Part shown: positions 24,169 to 37,207 of the stretch, piece after piece
Layout: every line of letters starts with the position of its first letter
Numbering within the stretch: the stretch's first letter is position 1
NCBI GenBank assembly: GCA_029718625.1
Contig: CM056389.1
Location: 14,842,452-14,906,451, forward strand
Reading direction: 5' to 3'
Origin: Synaphobranchus kaupii
Lineage: Eukaryota; Chordata; Actinopteri; Anguilliformes; Synaphobranchidae
Length of the DNA stretch: 64,000 nucleotides
Notes under the pieces: generated by a model
What the model was told of the DNA's origin: nothing
Databases searched by the model: none
Seen by the model: the letters and a program-made list of their open reading frames with translations, nothing else
Translations under genes and position numbers: made by a program

Positions 24169-25730
24169 CAGCATCATCTTAAAATGTTCCAGATTCTGAA
24201 GACATTGTGGCCAACCTGCAATACCTTTCGCTGAACTAAAATATTTACGTCATGATTTAAGATTAAGGTTATTTGAGACTCATCAGCTTTATGTTAAAAT
24301 AATTTATTTTATCTATAGGTACAATGTTTGTCATTACAGGTATGCAGTATACTTGGTAGTACTTTATGCCCCTGGTTTAAACCACAAGACAACGGAACTG
24401 CATTACATGCGGAACTTATCTATGTCCTGATATATGGAGCAGTAGTTCTTTTTCTAATGCAGCCCTGTATTCTATTGGTTTAAATCTCTAAGTAATCTTT
24501 TCTGGTGGACTGGAACTAGAAACCTATGAGTTGCTCTGGGAAGTTGGAGATTGGTTTTAATGGCCCATAATTTTAAACGTATAGCAGTAAAAGAGGCACT
24601 GCCAAAGGAGGGGTTGTCTTTTCAAACATTGAGGTTCTAGCACTTTGTGGTCAGTTGTGGTGCCTTTGAGTTATCTTTGTCTCTTTGTGAACATTGTGGC
24701 ATATAACTGCTGTCTGACATCATCCAGGAAGGTGGTACAGGAACGATGTCTCTAATGTTCTGTTACGGGTATCCGACATGTGCAGGAAGAGATTAATGAC
24801 GTAACGGTCAGGTGAGTGATCAGGTGTGTGAGTGGCGCGTTACCTGAATCGTTTGTCCGAGTTCGCCGTGCTTGAGGGTAGGTGAATTTGCGTCAGCTTT
24901 GACTCAAGTCGGAGCCTGAGACATTATCTTTTCCTGTATATTTTGTAAATAGCCTAGAGAAAAGTATAACGTTAATTCAGGGCTAAAATATTAGCCAGAA
25001 TAGGCAGTGGCGCTTTTTGTTTGTGGACTTTCTGTTGGGGAGTGTTTATAATTTCATGCAGAGAAGCGGGTCCAACGGCCAATCGCAGGCTACGCTTTGG
25101 ACTTCACCGTGTTTCCGTTTATTATTTTGAGGACCACCAGCTGTTCTCTTTCTGATATCGAAACTTATATCGAGTTTCTAATCCATCTGGTGTGGAGCGT
25201 CATTAAACGGACGGACCTCAATTCGCAGTGAGGATACTGACATTTGCTCCATGTGCCATATTTCACAGCAGTTCGATAGCCTTCCCGAAGCTGTCAAATT
25301 CGATTTCGCTTGAAGTGTACTGGGGCCTTAAGGGTTCAGTTGGTTAGGCGTCCACGTTTCATCGCTCTCTAGCGGCCCCCACTGGTTGATCAGGTGCCTG
25401 TGAACTGCATGCTAAAGCCGCATATGAAAGGTCTTCCTCCGACACCTCTCTGTGAGCTTAGCTTTACTCTCCTTTATGAAAAGAAGCAGCTGTGTTTTGG
25501 AGAAGAACACCGGATGTCTACACTCGCCCGAATCGGTACATGAATGCATATATCAAATAATTGGACATTCCAAATTAGGGTGGGAATAGGATATGTACAG
25601 CCCCAGGTTGGGTGCCAAATTTATTTATTTATTTATGTATTTCAAGGCACATACAAAAGAAAACCTGTTTGTAGAAATTACAGTTTCTTTTTTCTTTGTC
25701 TGCCACAGTTTTGCCATCGATACGGCATAC
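24169..25730. other. Unassigned, possibly partly repetitive
   Basis: No gene is supported. The stretch from 24761 begins 'tgttacgggtatccgac', like an LTR start, but I find no matching end or target duplication. The stretch 25325-25480 (ggttaggcgtccacg, tctctagcggcccccac, ggtcttcctccgacacc) has the feel of a dispersed repeat that I cannot name. Confidence 0.3.
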
Positions 25731-25871
25731 ATTTACTAAGACCTTTAATGTGTGCAAAACGTTTTAGCACATGCAAAACTAACAACGTAATCAGTGATTG
25801 GTGAAGAACAAATACCATGACCAATCATTGTGTGGTAAAAGGTTTCGCACACACTAAAGGTCTTAGTAAAT
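25731..25871. mobile_element. Small foldback MITE
   Basis: The left arm atttactaagacctttaatg plus tgtgcaaaac pairs with the right arm reading (on the minus strand) atttactaagacctttagtg plus tgtgcgaa. The arms are about 28 bp with two mismatches in a 141-bp element. The terminal motif is shared with the 1.1-kb element at 6634-7719, suggesting related ends. Confidence 0.75.
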
Positions 25872-26343
25872 CAGGCCCACAGTGTTTTGTTCAGATTGGA
25901 TTGCCATTCAAAAACAGAAGCAAACAGAAGCATTTGTTCCATCTCATTTATATAGGCCGTATCACTTGAATGGCGTGGTATGCAATTTGAGTTACAGCTT
26001 TACTGTGAGTGAATTATGTAGTATGCCAGTTCACCTATGAGGGGTGTATGCCATTTAGAGACCAATCAAATTAGTAGCTATCTTGCAGTGGAAAATCTGC
26101 CTCTGTATTTTTAGGCTTTGTGTAATATATTCAGTCAGCTATATATTAGCATAATGGGTGCATCTTTAAAACAAGGGCACAGCTCATATATGAATCCTGT
26201 TTATTCCAGAAAACTGCATACTTTCCTCTGCATTCTTTCCACAGACTTTAAATAATTTGTGTTTGCCGGATCGCACAGAGCCACGCTCAGTGCACCGAGC
26301 ATTCCAGGCGTAGGAGAGCGGGGAAAAAAGCGACTCGTTTTCC

Positions 26344-26843
26344 NNNNNNNNNNNNNNNNNNNNNNNNNNNNNNNNNNNNNNNNNNNNNNNNNNNNNNNNN
26401 NNNNNNNNNNNNNNNNNNNNNNNNNNNNNNNNNNNNNNNNNNNNNNNNNNNNNNNNNNNNNNNNNNNNNNNNNNNNNNNNNNNNNNNNNNNNNNNNNNNN
26501 NNNNNNNNNNNNNNNNNNNNNNNNNNNNNNNNNNNNNNNNNNNNNNNNNNNNNNNNNNNNNNNNNNNNNNNNNNNNNNNNNNNNNNNNNNNNNNNNNNNN
26601 NNNNNNNNNNNNNNNNNNNNNNNNNNNNNNNNNNNNNNNNNNNNNNNNNNNNNNNNNNNNNNNNNNNNNNNNNNNNNNNNNNNNNNNNNNNNNNNNNNNN
26701 NNNNNNNNNNNNNNNNNNNNNNNNNNNNNNNNNNNNNNNNNNNNNNNNNNNNNNNNNNNNNNNNNNNNNNNNNNNNNNNNNNNNNNNNNNNNNNNNNNNN
26801 NNNNNNNNNNNNNNNNNNNNNNNNNNNNNNNNNNNNNNNNNNN
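26344..26843. other. Assembly gap, 500 N
   Basis: Exactly 500 unknown bases sit immediately before the 28-bp minisatellite. The round length is typical of a placeholder, so the true gap size and the true length of the array are unknown. Open frames drawn across it are artefacts. Confidence 0.98.
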
Positions 26844-29800
26844 CTAAACGCCCCGCAATACTGCCACCGCACCTAAACGCCCACAATACTGCCCCCGCAC
26901 CTAAACGCCCACAATACTGCCACCGCACCTAAACACCCGCAATACTGCCCCCGCACCTAAACACCCACAATACTGCCACCGCACCTAAACACCCACAATA
27001 CTGCCACCGCACCTAAACGCCCACAATACTGCCACCGCCGCACCTAAACGCCCACAATACTGCCCCCCGCACCTAAACGCCCACAATACTGCCCCCGCAC
27101 CTAAAACGCCCGCAATACTGCCCCCGCACCTAAACGCCCACAATACTGCCACCGCACCTAAACGCCCGCAATACTGCCACCGCACCTAAACGCCCGCAAT
27201 ACTGCCCCCCGCACCTAAACGCCCACAATACTGCCGCCGCCGCACCTAAACGCCCACAATACTGCCACCGCACCTAAACGCCCGCAATACTGCCGCCACC
27301 GCACCTAAACGCCCACAATACTGCCACCGCACCTAAACACCCGCAATACTGCCGCCGCACCTAAACACCCACAATACTGCCGCCGCACCTAAACACCCAC
27401 AATACTGCCGCCGCACCTAAACGCCCACAATACTGCCCCCGCACCTAAACGCCCACAATACTGCCACCGCACCTAAACGCCCACAATACTGCCACCGCAC
27501 CTAAACGCCCACAATACTGCCCCCGCACCTAAACGCCCGCAATACTGCCACCGCCGCACCTAAACGCCCACAATACTGCCGCCGCCGCACCTAAACGCCC
27601 ACAATACTGCCCCCGCACCTAAACGCCCGCAATACTGCCACCGCACCTAAACGCCCGCAATACTGCCGCCGCACCTAAACGCCCACAATACTGCCACCGC
27701 ACCTAAACGCCCACAATACTGGCACCGCACCTAAACGCCCACAATACTGCCACCGCACCTAAACGCCCACAATACTGCCCCCGCACCTAAACGCCCGCAA
27801 TACTGCCACCGCCGCACCTAAACGCCCACAATACTGCCGCCGCCGCACCTAAACGCCCACAATACTGCCACCGCACCTAAACACCCACAATACTGCCACC
27901 GCACCTAAACGCCCACAATACTGCCACCACACCTAAACGCCCACAATACTGCCACCCGCCGCACCTAAACGCCCGCAATACTGCCGCCGCCCGCACCTAA
28001 ACGCCCACAATACTGCCGCCACTGCACCTAAACGCCCGCAATACTGCCCCCGCACCTAAACGCCCGCAATACTGCCCCCGCACCTAAACGCCCGCAATAC
28101 TGCCCGCCGCACCTAAACGCCCACAATACTGCCCCCGCACCTAAACGCCCACAATACTGCCACCGCACCTAAACGCCCGCAATACTGCCACCGCACCTAA
28201 ACGCCCACAATACTGCCCCCGCACCTAAACGCCCACAATACTGCCCCCGCACCTAAACGCCCACAATACTGCCACCGCACCTAAACGCCCACAATACTGC
28301 CACCACACCTAAACGCCCACAATACTGCCACCGCACCTAAACGCCCACAATACTGCCACCGCACCTAAACGCCCACAATACTGCCACCGCACCTAAACGC
28401 CCACAATACTGCCACCGCACCTAAACGCCCACAATACTGCCGCCACCGCACCTAAACGCCCACAATACTGCCACCCGCACCTAAACGCCCACAATACTGC
28501 CGCCACCGCACCTAAACGCCCACAATACTGCCGCCGCAGCACCTAAACGCCCACAATACTGCCGCCACCCGCACCTAAACGCCCACAATACTGCCGCCCG
28601 CAGCACCTAAACGCCCACAATACTGCCGCCACCGCACCTAAACGCCCACAATACTGCCGCCGCCGCACCTAAACGCCCACAATACTGCCGCCGCAGCACC
28701 TAAACGCCCACAATACTGCCGCCGCAGCACCTAAACGCCCACAATACTGCCACCGCACCTAAACGCCCACAATACTGCCACCGCACCTAAACGCCCACAA
28801 TACTGCCGCCGCAGCACCTAAACGCCACAATACTGCCGCCGCAGCACCTAAACGCCCACAATACTGCCACCGCACCTAAACGCCCACAATACTGCCACCG
28901 CACCTAAACGCCCACAATACTGCCGCCGCACCTAAACACCCACAATACTGCCACCCGCACCTAAACACCCACAATACTGCCGCCGCAGCACCTAAACGCC
29001 CACAATACTGCCGCAGCACCTAAACGCCCACAATACTGCCGCCGCAGCACCTAAACACCCGCAATACTGCCGCCCCACCCGCACCTAAACGCCCACAATA
29101 CTGCCGCCCCACCGCACCTAAACGCCCACAATACTGCCGCCGCAGCACCTAAACGCCCACAATACTGCCGCCGCAGCACCTAAACGCCCACAAATACTGC
29201 CCGCCGCAGCACCTAAACGCCCACAATACTGCCGCCGCAGCACCTAAACGCCCACAATACTGCCACCGCACCTAAACGCCCACAATACTGCCGCCGCAGC
29301 ACCTAAACGCCCACAATACTGCCGCCGCAGCACCTAAACGCCCACAATACTGCCACCGCACCTAAACGCCCACAATACTGCCACCGCACCTAAACGCCCA
29401 CAATACTGCCGCCGCACCTAAACACCCAGCAATACTGCCACCGCACCTAAACACCCCACAATACTGCCGCCGCAGCACCTAAACGCCCACAATACTGCCG
29501 CAGCACCTAAACGCCCACAATACTGCCGCCGCAGCACCTAAACACCCGCAATACTGCCGCCACCCGCACCTAAACGCCCACAATACTGCCGCCACCCGCA
29601 CCTAAACGCCCACAATACTGCCGCCGCAGCACCTAAACGCCCACAATACTGCCGCCACAGCACCTAAACGCCCACAATACTGCCGCCGCAGCACCTAAAC
29701 GCCCACAATACTGCCGCCGCAGCACCTAAACGCCCACAATACTGCCGCCGCAGCACCTAAACGCCCACAATACGCCCACAATACTGCCGCCGCCGCACCT

Positions 29801-29945
29801 AAACGCCCACAATACTGCCGCCGCAGCACCTAAACGCCCACAATACTGCCGCCGCCGCAGCCACCACCGCACCTAAACGCCCACAATACTGCCCCCGCAC
29901 CTAAACGCCCACAATACTGCCGCCGCCGCACCTAAATGCCCTGGG
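26844..29945. repeat. 28-bp minisatellite, about 108 copies, C-rich on the plus strand
   Basis: The unit is cacctaaacgcccacaatac followed by tgccaccg. Units vary mainly in the last part (tgcccccg, tgccgccg, tgccgccgcag) by steps of about 3 bp, and at cgccc/caccc and acaat/gcaat. The left part is dominated by the ccaccg and cccccg versions and the right part by the gccgccgcag version. The array enters from the assembly gap and ends at 'aaatgccctgggg' near 29945. It has no stable reading frame because unit lengths change. Confidence 0.95.
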
Positions 29946-31519
29946 GCAGTTGTTCCCCCCTCACCTGAAGAGGACAAACATATTTAACCATTTTAAGAAT
30001 CAGATTATATTAAATATCCATATTATTTGCTATTATCCCTGTTAGACTTTATTTTGTGTCACAAGCAATCATAAATTGTGAAGAAATAGTTTGAATTAGC
30101 TGAATAGATATTAGTAATACGACTACTACTACTAATAATAATAATAATGAGTCATTTTTAATACGTGAATAAATATGCATGAATTCTCAAAAACCTGAAA
30201 TAAACAGTGATATTCAGCAGTCAGTCTTTGTCTTTATTTTGAGGTAGAGCAGCATTTTTGTTAAATGTTCCTTGTGGGGCAATATCTACAATCCAGCGGA
30301 ACACTCCACAGAACCATGCATAGTGGCAGTTCATGAACGATACAGCGATATTAAGTCTCTTATTGTGGATCGCAATTAAAATGGAGACACATTTTTCCTT
30401 TCAATGAAATATAGTCTTTAACAGTAAACCATAAGAACTGCAACAGGTCAACAAGGCATGAAACCATGTGTTTTTGTACCAGAACTGTACATTGCGCTCT
30501 CTTAGCTCTCTATACTCTGATGGCTTCAAAACACAGTGACCGCTTTTTTTTTTTTAATCAAAATAACGGATACTGGCAGAGAACAAACAGGGTTTTTTTT
30601 TTTCCAGGACAAGAGAGCAAGGTCTGAAAATATCCGGTGTCTGCTGAAAGCTGCAACTTCCTTGTTTGAATGACCACAATAGCTTTCGTAATCATCACAT
30701 TTTCAGGATGTGTAATATGAATCCAGTAGACTGTAAAAAGAATTGTTCTGCAGCGTACTGAATATAAAGAGTGGATTTATGTGTTTGTTTCAGGCAAACG
30801 ACTACTGAAAGACTCGCAAGCCACATGCGTGTCCCAAATGAACTCCTCCCATCAACAGCTGTACCCGTGAGGAGTTATCTCTGCTAGTCCAACATTGTCT
30901 TTTTTTCAATTGATGTTTGTGATAAGTGTATGGTAGTAAAAATGAATGAGTGTTGGAGAATATGTGGGCATAGATAGGGGGTGGAGGGTGGGGATGGTTA
31001 GGGCTGATGAAGTCATAAATGTCCCTCAATGTATTGAAAGTATTGTATGCATTTGATTGTCAGTGGTGATATTGTATTGTATAGTACATGTAAACCGAGT
31101 TAAGTTAGCAGCATTTGTGTCACTGAAATAATAACTTTTCAGTTTAATTCGGGACAATGTTATTAGGAACTTTCCAGAATTTGCCATTGCACTCAGTATT
31201 CCCAATCTGAGCTCCGTAAACCTGCGCGGGCCGGTAACTCCAGCTGGAAGAGAGGGAGGCAGGTTTGAGACGGGGGCCAGATTCAATCAGACTATGCCCA
31301 TAAACTTGACTCGTGGAGAAAAACAAATTGTACGTTTCTCTTGACAAACACAACATTAATTTGTGATTAATTTGTGTAAAACTGTGATACTGTGGACATG
31401 AAAAACAAAAAAACGCTTGCCTTTATTTTGTCAGGGGCAAAGGTTGATTGAATTCAGGCCACCATTACTGAAGGATGAGACTGACATTCATACACAGAGA
31501 GGAATAAGGAAGGACTGTC

Positions 31520-31559
31520 TTCTCTCTCTCTCTCTCTCTCTTCCTCTCTCTCTCTCTCT
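31520..31559. repeat. TC microsatellite
   Basis: Nearly continuous CT dinucleotides with one 'ttcc' interruption. Confidence 0.9.
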
Positions 31560-31616
31560 GTGTGCTTTATCCGCTGCGCAAGAGACAGGGAAACTCATTT
31601 TCTCTGATGCATTATC

Positions 31617-31870
31617 ATTACTGCACCCGTTTGGGCCTTGCGTGGCATGTAATTAATCACTCCTCGTTTGGAGCCAATCCGCACTGGGATCCAAATTGCC
31701 ACAGTGCGCACCCCAAAGGGCCATCTTGGGGCGCGGGGAGACATCGTGCATCATCTCGATACACAATGCAGCTAATTACAAGTGTGCGGTTTTGTGAGAA
31801 ACAGCGGGTTCTAGAATCACACTCAATTAAAATTCCATCCATTGTGGGTAACGGTGGCGCAGAGGGAAAG
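31617..31870. promoter_or_regulatory. Possible enhancer-like conserved element
   Basis: This repeat-free, GC-balanced segment contains TAATTA/TAATTAAT homeodomain cores (31650-31657, 31773-31778, and caattaaaat near 31824) together with gggatccaaa and ctcgatac motifs. The motif density and lack of coding potential resemble developmental enhancers. This is pattern-based inference only. Confidence 0.22.
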
Positions 31871-32942
31871 GTCTACGATGGCGGTAGCTGGTGATTATTG
31901 TACAGAAGCAGTCATGGAATCTTTAAGGCTGAGTCTTGCGTAACGTTATCTGACCTCAGACTTACATTGTTCATGGTAGTTGTCGGAATAGTTTCCTGCC
32001 CCTATAGGAAGTCAGGCAGTACACAGCCTGCATACTGCAGTGTTGCAATATTCCGGGACTAATACGGTTGAGTTTAGGCACTTAAGGGTCAGTTATGGCA
32101 ATAGCAAGTGCATTGCAACCAACTAGGTTTGTGCGGCATTTTGGGCGATTTTGGGCCAAAAGTGTCCCAGCTGTATCCAGACACATTTAAGGTTTATCAC
32201 GGCATTTGGGTTCTGGGGTGGCCGAAATGCAGTTGTGCACCATATCATACCTGAGACATGGTCTCATCAAGGTTGAGTTGTGGCTGCATTCTGGCAGCCA
32301 GATTCTGATGGGTTCATCACCGTTATTCCATGGTGGTAAGTGTGGGCCAATGAAAGTGGTAAGTGCGGGCCAGCACTGGGCCATCACTCCGTAGCTACTT
32401 GGGATTGGTTTCAGTTTCAACCGGAGGGCTATTATTTACAACCAGTGAAAAGGTCCTTGATGTTGAAATCCTCCAGCTTTTGAACCAGCAGGACGGTTGC
32501 ATGGCAGACAGGATTTGAGGACCCGAGGTTTCTGAGTGCAAATGCAGGCCTTGCGTGTTGACTGCATGGAAGAAAAAGTAGCTTGCCTTCGGGTATTGCT
32601 GTCAGTGTTTGCAGTGGGTGTGAGGAAGGCAAATTGGCGCATTACTCCTGGGTTAACCTCCATTACTGGGAAGAGCTGCTGGCTCTGAAGGCTCCTTCAC
32701 GAGATTCACTCTGATTTATTCAGCAGGTAGAACATGGAGCTGCACAATCTGACCAGTTATGTTCACCATTCTCAAATTTCACCGTTTTTTTCCCACTGCC
32801 ATTCAAAAAACATTGGTGGTGGGGCAAATGACACAGAATCTAGAGGAAACTGTTCAACTCATCTAACATATCTAAAAACAATAAATCTTCTCAGGAGTTA
32901 CCATGGGTACCATAGTTGTGGGGATGATAAAGCAAAATGTCC

Positions 32943-33020
32943 AGTGTTAATTCAACTCTAAGATAGTACATATGAGTCCAATTGGGACAATATGTACTCT
33001 TTAAGAGTTGGTTTAACACT
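32943..33020. repeat. 78-bp inverted repeat (small foldback element)
   Basis: Left agtgttaattcaactct pairs with right agagttggtttaacact (two mismatches), and inner tagtacatat pairs with atatgtact. The loop is about 15 bases. It is probably a small MITE or its relic. Confidence 0.65.
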
Positions 33021-34384
33021 GAACAATTTGCTGTGTACTACGCAATTATTCATGTTGATTTACATAATGCATTTAAATGGTAACTAGGTGCCTTTAAGCG
33101 GTAACTAGGCACCTCGTATGTGAGAGAATGAGCTGAAAAGAGTCCACATTGGTTTATAGTACAATGTTCCCAAGTCATTATGGCTGTGCCCATTGTTGAT
33201 ATCTGATCTGACAGTCCCTTCACTAATTAAGGTTTGGAACATCCCTTAACACTAGAGACATGTCAACTGGGGATAGCTGTGGAATGTTCCTCGTGCTATT
33301 TTAATGGCTACTGTCGCAGATCCACCATTGCAAGAAAACGGGCAGAGACTAGTCTAGTGTCAAAGCTTTAGAGAAACGATTTATCGAGAGAAACGTGGGC
33401 TTCAGCCCCGGGACAAGGGAGGCTGGGGGTGGACTTGATTGAATGGTTGATTTAATAAAGGAGAATTGAAGGAGAAATAGAACATTGTATAAAAAGAGGA
33501 CCAGCATCGCTCTTTTCACGTCTCGTGCCCGTCCAACATTGCGATATGCCGTGGCGTGACACTTCGGGCTACTGTCCACACAATCTCCTCCAAACCACAG
33601 CTGGGCAGAATTAGGTGCAGCTCTAATTTAATCTCTTCAAAATTAGTGTCAAGCTCAAGAAAAATACACTCAACTAATATACAAACATTGATCCAAACAA
33701 AAACCAGTATTATTACAAAGTATTTTAAACGAATCTAAAAAATAAATATTATTTTAAAGTATGGTAAATATGATTGAGGTGAAATGTAAAGAAACAATGC
33801 ATTCAATGATTCCTGCACAGGTAAAGAATGCAACCTCATGATGGTTGGGAAGGATTGTAAAGGAGGATCGGGAAGTCTAAACCTTATGTTTAAACTTGTC
33901 TCATGAATTATGGGTAATTAAGCAGCTGGAAGCTAAAAGGATTGCAGGTACTTCACATGCATTAGAAATAGTTTTACATAATGATTGTATTCTGGAGAGT
34001 GTATTCAAACAGTTTTGAAAAATAGTAACTTTCTGGGATCAGTGTTGAAATAGTTTCTGTTACAAACATTTTCTTTTTGATACATTTAATATTTAATAAT
34101 TTTCTAAATAATGGTTGCTTGTCACAAGGAATATTTTAAAACTATATTTATCCCAGGTATGCTCCAAACAATAGTAGGCCATGCTGGGAAGGAATGACAG
34201 TCTTCCACCATGTGCTGTATGGACAGTGTGGAATAATGGTTATGGAATTGGGATAGGTTTCAGGTTCGATTCTTATAGTTGTACCCTGGAACAAGGCATT
34301 TTGCCTGAATTGTTTCAGTAAGTATAAATGGATTGCAGGTAAAAATCTTATCTGTGTATTTCACTAACAAGAGTGTCTGATTTT
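33021..34384. other. Intergenic, nothing recognised
   Basis: The stretch is AT-rich with no supportable exon or named repeat. Confidence 0.4.
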
Positions 34385-34488
34385 CCTGCCACTTGCCCAA
34401 TGCATGCTGGGATAGGCTCCAGCCACCTTGCGACCCTGACCAGGGATAAGCGGGTTAGATAATGGATGGATGGATGGATGGATGGGTG
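34385..34488 (+). mobile_element. Truncated SINE/LINE 3' tail with ATGG repeat
   Basis: The string 'aatgcatgctgggatagg', then 'ctccagcc', 'cgaccctgaccagg', 'ataagcgggtta' and five ATGG units matches the tail of the V-SINE at 4520-4608. The tRNA-like head and central domain are missing, so this is a 5'-truncated copy of the V-SINE or of its partner LINE. Confidence 0.8.
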
Positions 34489-36021
34489 GACGGACTGACG
34501 GAGTATGTTAGCTAAATTATCAGATCTGTCTACTGCTGTGATGTAGCCCACCACTGCTACTCTCTGAGGACACAGGGCTTCAGCTGAGGGCTCTTTTTTG
34601 GGTTGTTTTCAACTCCCCCACTGCATGAGTCGGCCCAACCTGCATCGTGACCATAAGACTCCTAAACAGTGGGTGGTGAGTCGGTGTTTCGGCAGCGCCT
34701 CCATTGCTATTGTCTTTGGTTTGGCAGGGCAGTCTGATAAAGCGATCTGCTGCCGTGATGTACCACCGCTGCTCTCTCAGGTTGTGATGCCGAGGACACA
34801 GGAGCTATCCTGAAACACAGGGCCTTGTGCATTAAGAAAGCCTTTAAAGCCACAGGAGAGGAATGAGCGAGCGTCAATGCGCGGCTGGTCTGCGCGCGAC
34901 GGGTCTACGCGAGGTTTGAGCGCTCTTCAACGCTTTGTTAGAGCCGTTTCATGATGCAAATCAAATACAGAGGCCGCAAAATAAAAAAATGACGTCTCAT
35001 TCAACCACTCTGTGGGTGGAGGACTTCCTGTCATTATCCGTTACGCAACAAACAAAGCTAGGTTTACCCAACGCCCCTGGTCCATAAGATGACTCAATGC
35101 ATGACACACATCAGGAATAGGCTTAGAGCTCATGAAATGGTGGGTGCTACGCATTGACAGCAGCTGTAATGAATTGCCATACTTTACAGTGAAGCGCACT
35201 GAAACAGTGCCATTGTCACAGCGCCGCATCGAGTCAAGCCGTCAAACCCTTCAACCGTAAAAGAGCAGCAACGCTCGCGACTCCCGCAATCCTAGCCTCA
35301 AGAAAAAAACACAATGAGCCATTGAGCTGGGCGAAGGGCCGCACTGTGTCGAGGAGAAGCGAGTTCCGCGTGCTGCTGGATCAAACTCCGTGGCATATGC
35401 CCGCCGCCCCGCAAGGCCCGTGTTCTGAGGTCTCTGCGGCGACGGGGTGCCGGGCCCAGCCAACAGGCTTCAGCGCACACGGGAAGTCGTCCAATAAAAC
35501 GCTTTGACAGCCCGGAACACGGCGCAGCCAACACCTCGGCGCTTGAAGATGTGCACAGATACAGGACGTAACGTTCACGCCATAGACCAGTATAGGAATT
35601 CTGTCCTTTGTAAAGTAAAACTCGGAGTTCCAAAGTTTAGGTCAATAGCAATTTAATTATAATGCAAAATAGTCTTCATTACAGTATACAAGATACCGGG
35701 TAATCGTAAGGCAGTTCAATCACAAAATAGTGTTGTGTGTGGTACAAGCTTTATACCCCAAACAGGCAAACAAATGCTGACATAGAATGCAGGTTCCTGT
35801 CCCTGATTGGGTGACAGGCAAACAAATGGACATTGTATGTGGTGTGGAGGAAACCAAATGGTTATTGTCACCTAGGTAAGCTGGCTAACTCCCGTCTCAC
35901 ACCCTAGCGGTGCCGTCGTCACCAGGCTTTGTTTCTAACCCCCCTTGATCATTGAGTAAGGCTGATTGTGTTAGGTGACCATCCAAGAACATTGAAGCAG
36001 GAAATGTACTTTTCCCTACAC
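34489..36021. other. No gene recognised; CpG-rich around 34860-35580
   Basis: The part 34860-35580 is rich in CpG and GC, and open frames overlap there in several frames, as expected when stop codons are rare. None shows a protein family signature. It could be a CpG island of an unannotated promoter. Confidence 0.35.
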
Positions 36022-36228
36022 CAGAGGCGTCCAATCTCATCCGCGAAGGGCCGGCTGTCGCTGCAGGTTTTTGTTTTAGCCCACCTCTAAGACACCTGAT
36101 TCAACTAATGAACTCATCATGGTCTTCAATCAAGACACAGGTAAATAGAATCAGGTGTCTTAGTGGCGGGCTAAAACAAAAACCTGCAGCGACAACCGGC
36201 CCTTTGCGGATGAGATTGGAAACCCCTG
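36022..36228. mobile_element. hAT-like MITE with long inverted arms
   Basis: The ends are cagaggcgtccaatct on the left and agattggaaacccctg on the right. The arms continue inward: catccgcgaagggccgg pairs with ccggccctttgcggatg, and gcaggtttttgttttagc with gctaaaacaaaaacctgc. The 207-bp element is nearly a full palindrome. Flanks ccctacac and ccataaat agree at only five of eight positions, so the target duplication is degraded or absent. Confidence 0.85.
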
Positions 36229-37207
36229 CCATAAATGCTTTCATATGGATGTGCTATTCCTGTCAAATACAGAACAGGCAGTCTCAATGTCAATCAATCG
36301 AACAAAAGAGTTTGCACGTAATTTAGGTCATTTAAATCACCGAGATATTTAATACCCAACACAAACCTTCTGCAGCTCTGAAGGGAAGATCATATTAATT
36401 CCCCCCTATGCAATTTTTTTTGTCATTTTAAAAAGCATTCAACCTTTTTCACTGGGTTGTCAGACCTGCAGAACAATCCACTGACTCAATATGTGAATGT
36501 TTTACAGGAAATATATCTACAGTACTACCAAGAACAACAACAAACGGTAGACGGTAGATCAAAACCAAGGGAGTCCGATTTTCAGAAAATTCATCAGTTT
36601 ATAAAAAGTAAAAAAAATTTTCAAGGGTATTTAGAGAATATCCAAAGAACACTGTTTGTGGTGCTGTGTGGAAAGCTTATTTCAAATGCCACCTTCATAA
36701 GCATATAGCTAATACACCTATGACCACTACTTCACTGCACATAAAAATCGAATCTGATAATAAAAAGAAAAGGACATGACAGCACTTTTTATTGCCTTGG
36801 TATAAATGTATTATTCATAACTAGATATCCACAATCTGACAATGAGACAGGTTTGAGGTGGCAGAAAGTGAAAAAAAAACACAATAATATAAAAACATGT
36901 TCTCATCCTGAACATACAGTACAATCCCACAGGAGATTATAGCTGTCAATCAAGCAGCGAGCGTGGAGGACCTCAAGGCGAATCACTCCAAAGCCGCGTG
37001 CTATAACGGACCCGCCTCTATCTGTGTGCATTAGCGTGACCCCTGATGTCCGTGAGAAGAGAGCGATGTGACACTACTGCACTGATTCCAGCAAGGCAGA
37101 TATGCTCACTGCGTGCGGCCATCTTAGATACTGGAATCAGGCTTGAAGAAGACATTCTTCGATCCACCGATGTGATAAACCTGTTCAATTTGGTTAACTG
37201 CAGCTTG
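36229..37207. other. Intergenic, nothing recognised
   Basis: No named repeat or exon is supported. The stretch just before the hairpin (36950-37140) is somewhat GC-rich. Confidence 0.4.

Larger units (their letters stand above)
29946..32942. other. Mostly single-copy DNA, no gene recognised
   Basis: An ACT/AAT trinucleotide patch lies at 30120-30149, a TC microsatellite at 31520-31559 and a GT/GGC-rich low-complexity stretch at about 32200-32400. No exon is supported. Confidence 0.4.

Noticed and set aside
24761..25300. Second solo LTR starting TGTTACGGG
   Set aside because: The start looks right, but no TG...CA partner end, polyadenylation signal in place or flanking duplication could be found.
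26201..26928. Open frames of 205-223 codons
   Set aside because: Most of their length is the 500-N assembly gap, so they are artefacts.
26844..29945. CRISPR-like regular repeat
   Set aside because: The units are contiguous with no unique spacers, the genome is eukaryotic and no cas-like gene exists. It is a minisatellite.
35251..35633. Overlapping minus-strand frames of up to 111 codons
   Set aside because: The stretch is CpG-rich with few stops by composition. No protein family signature or splice pattern is visible.
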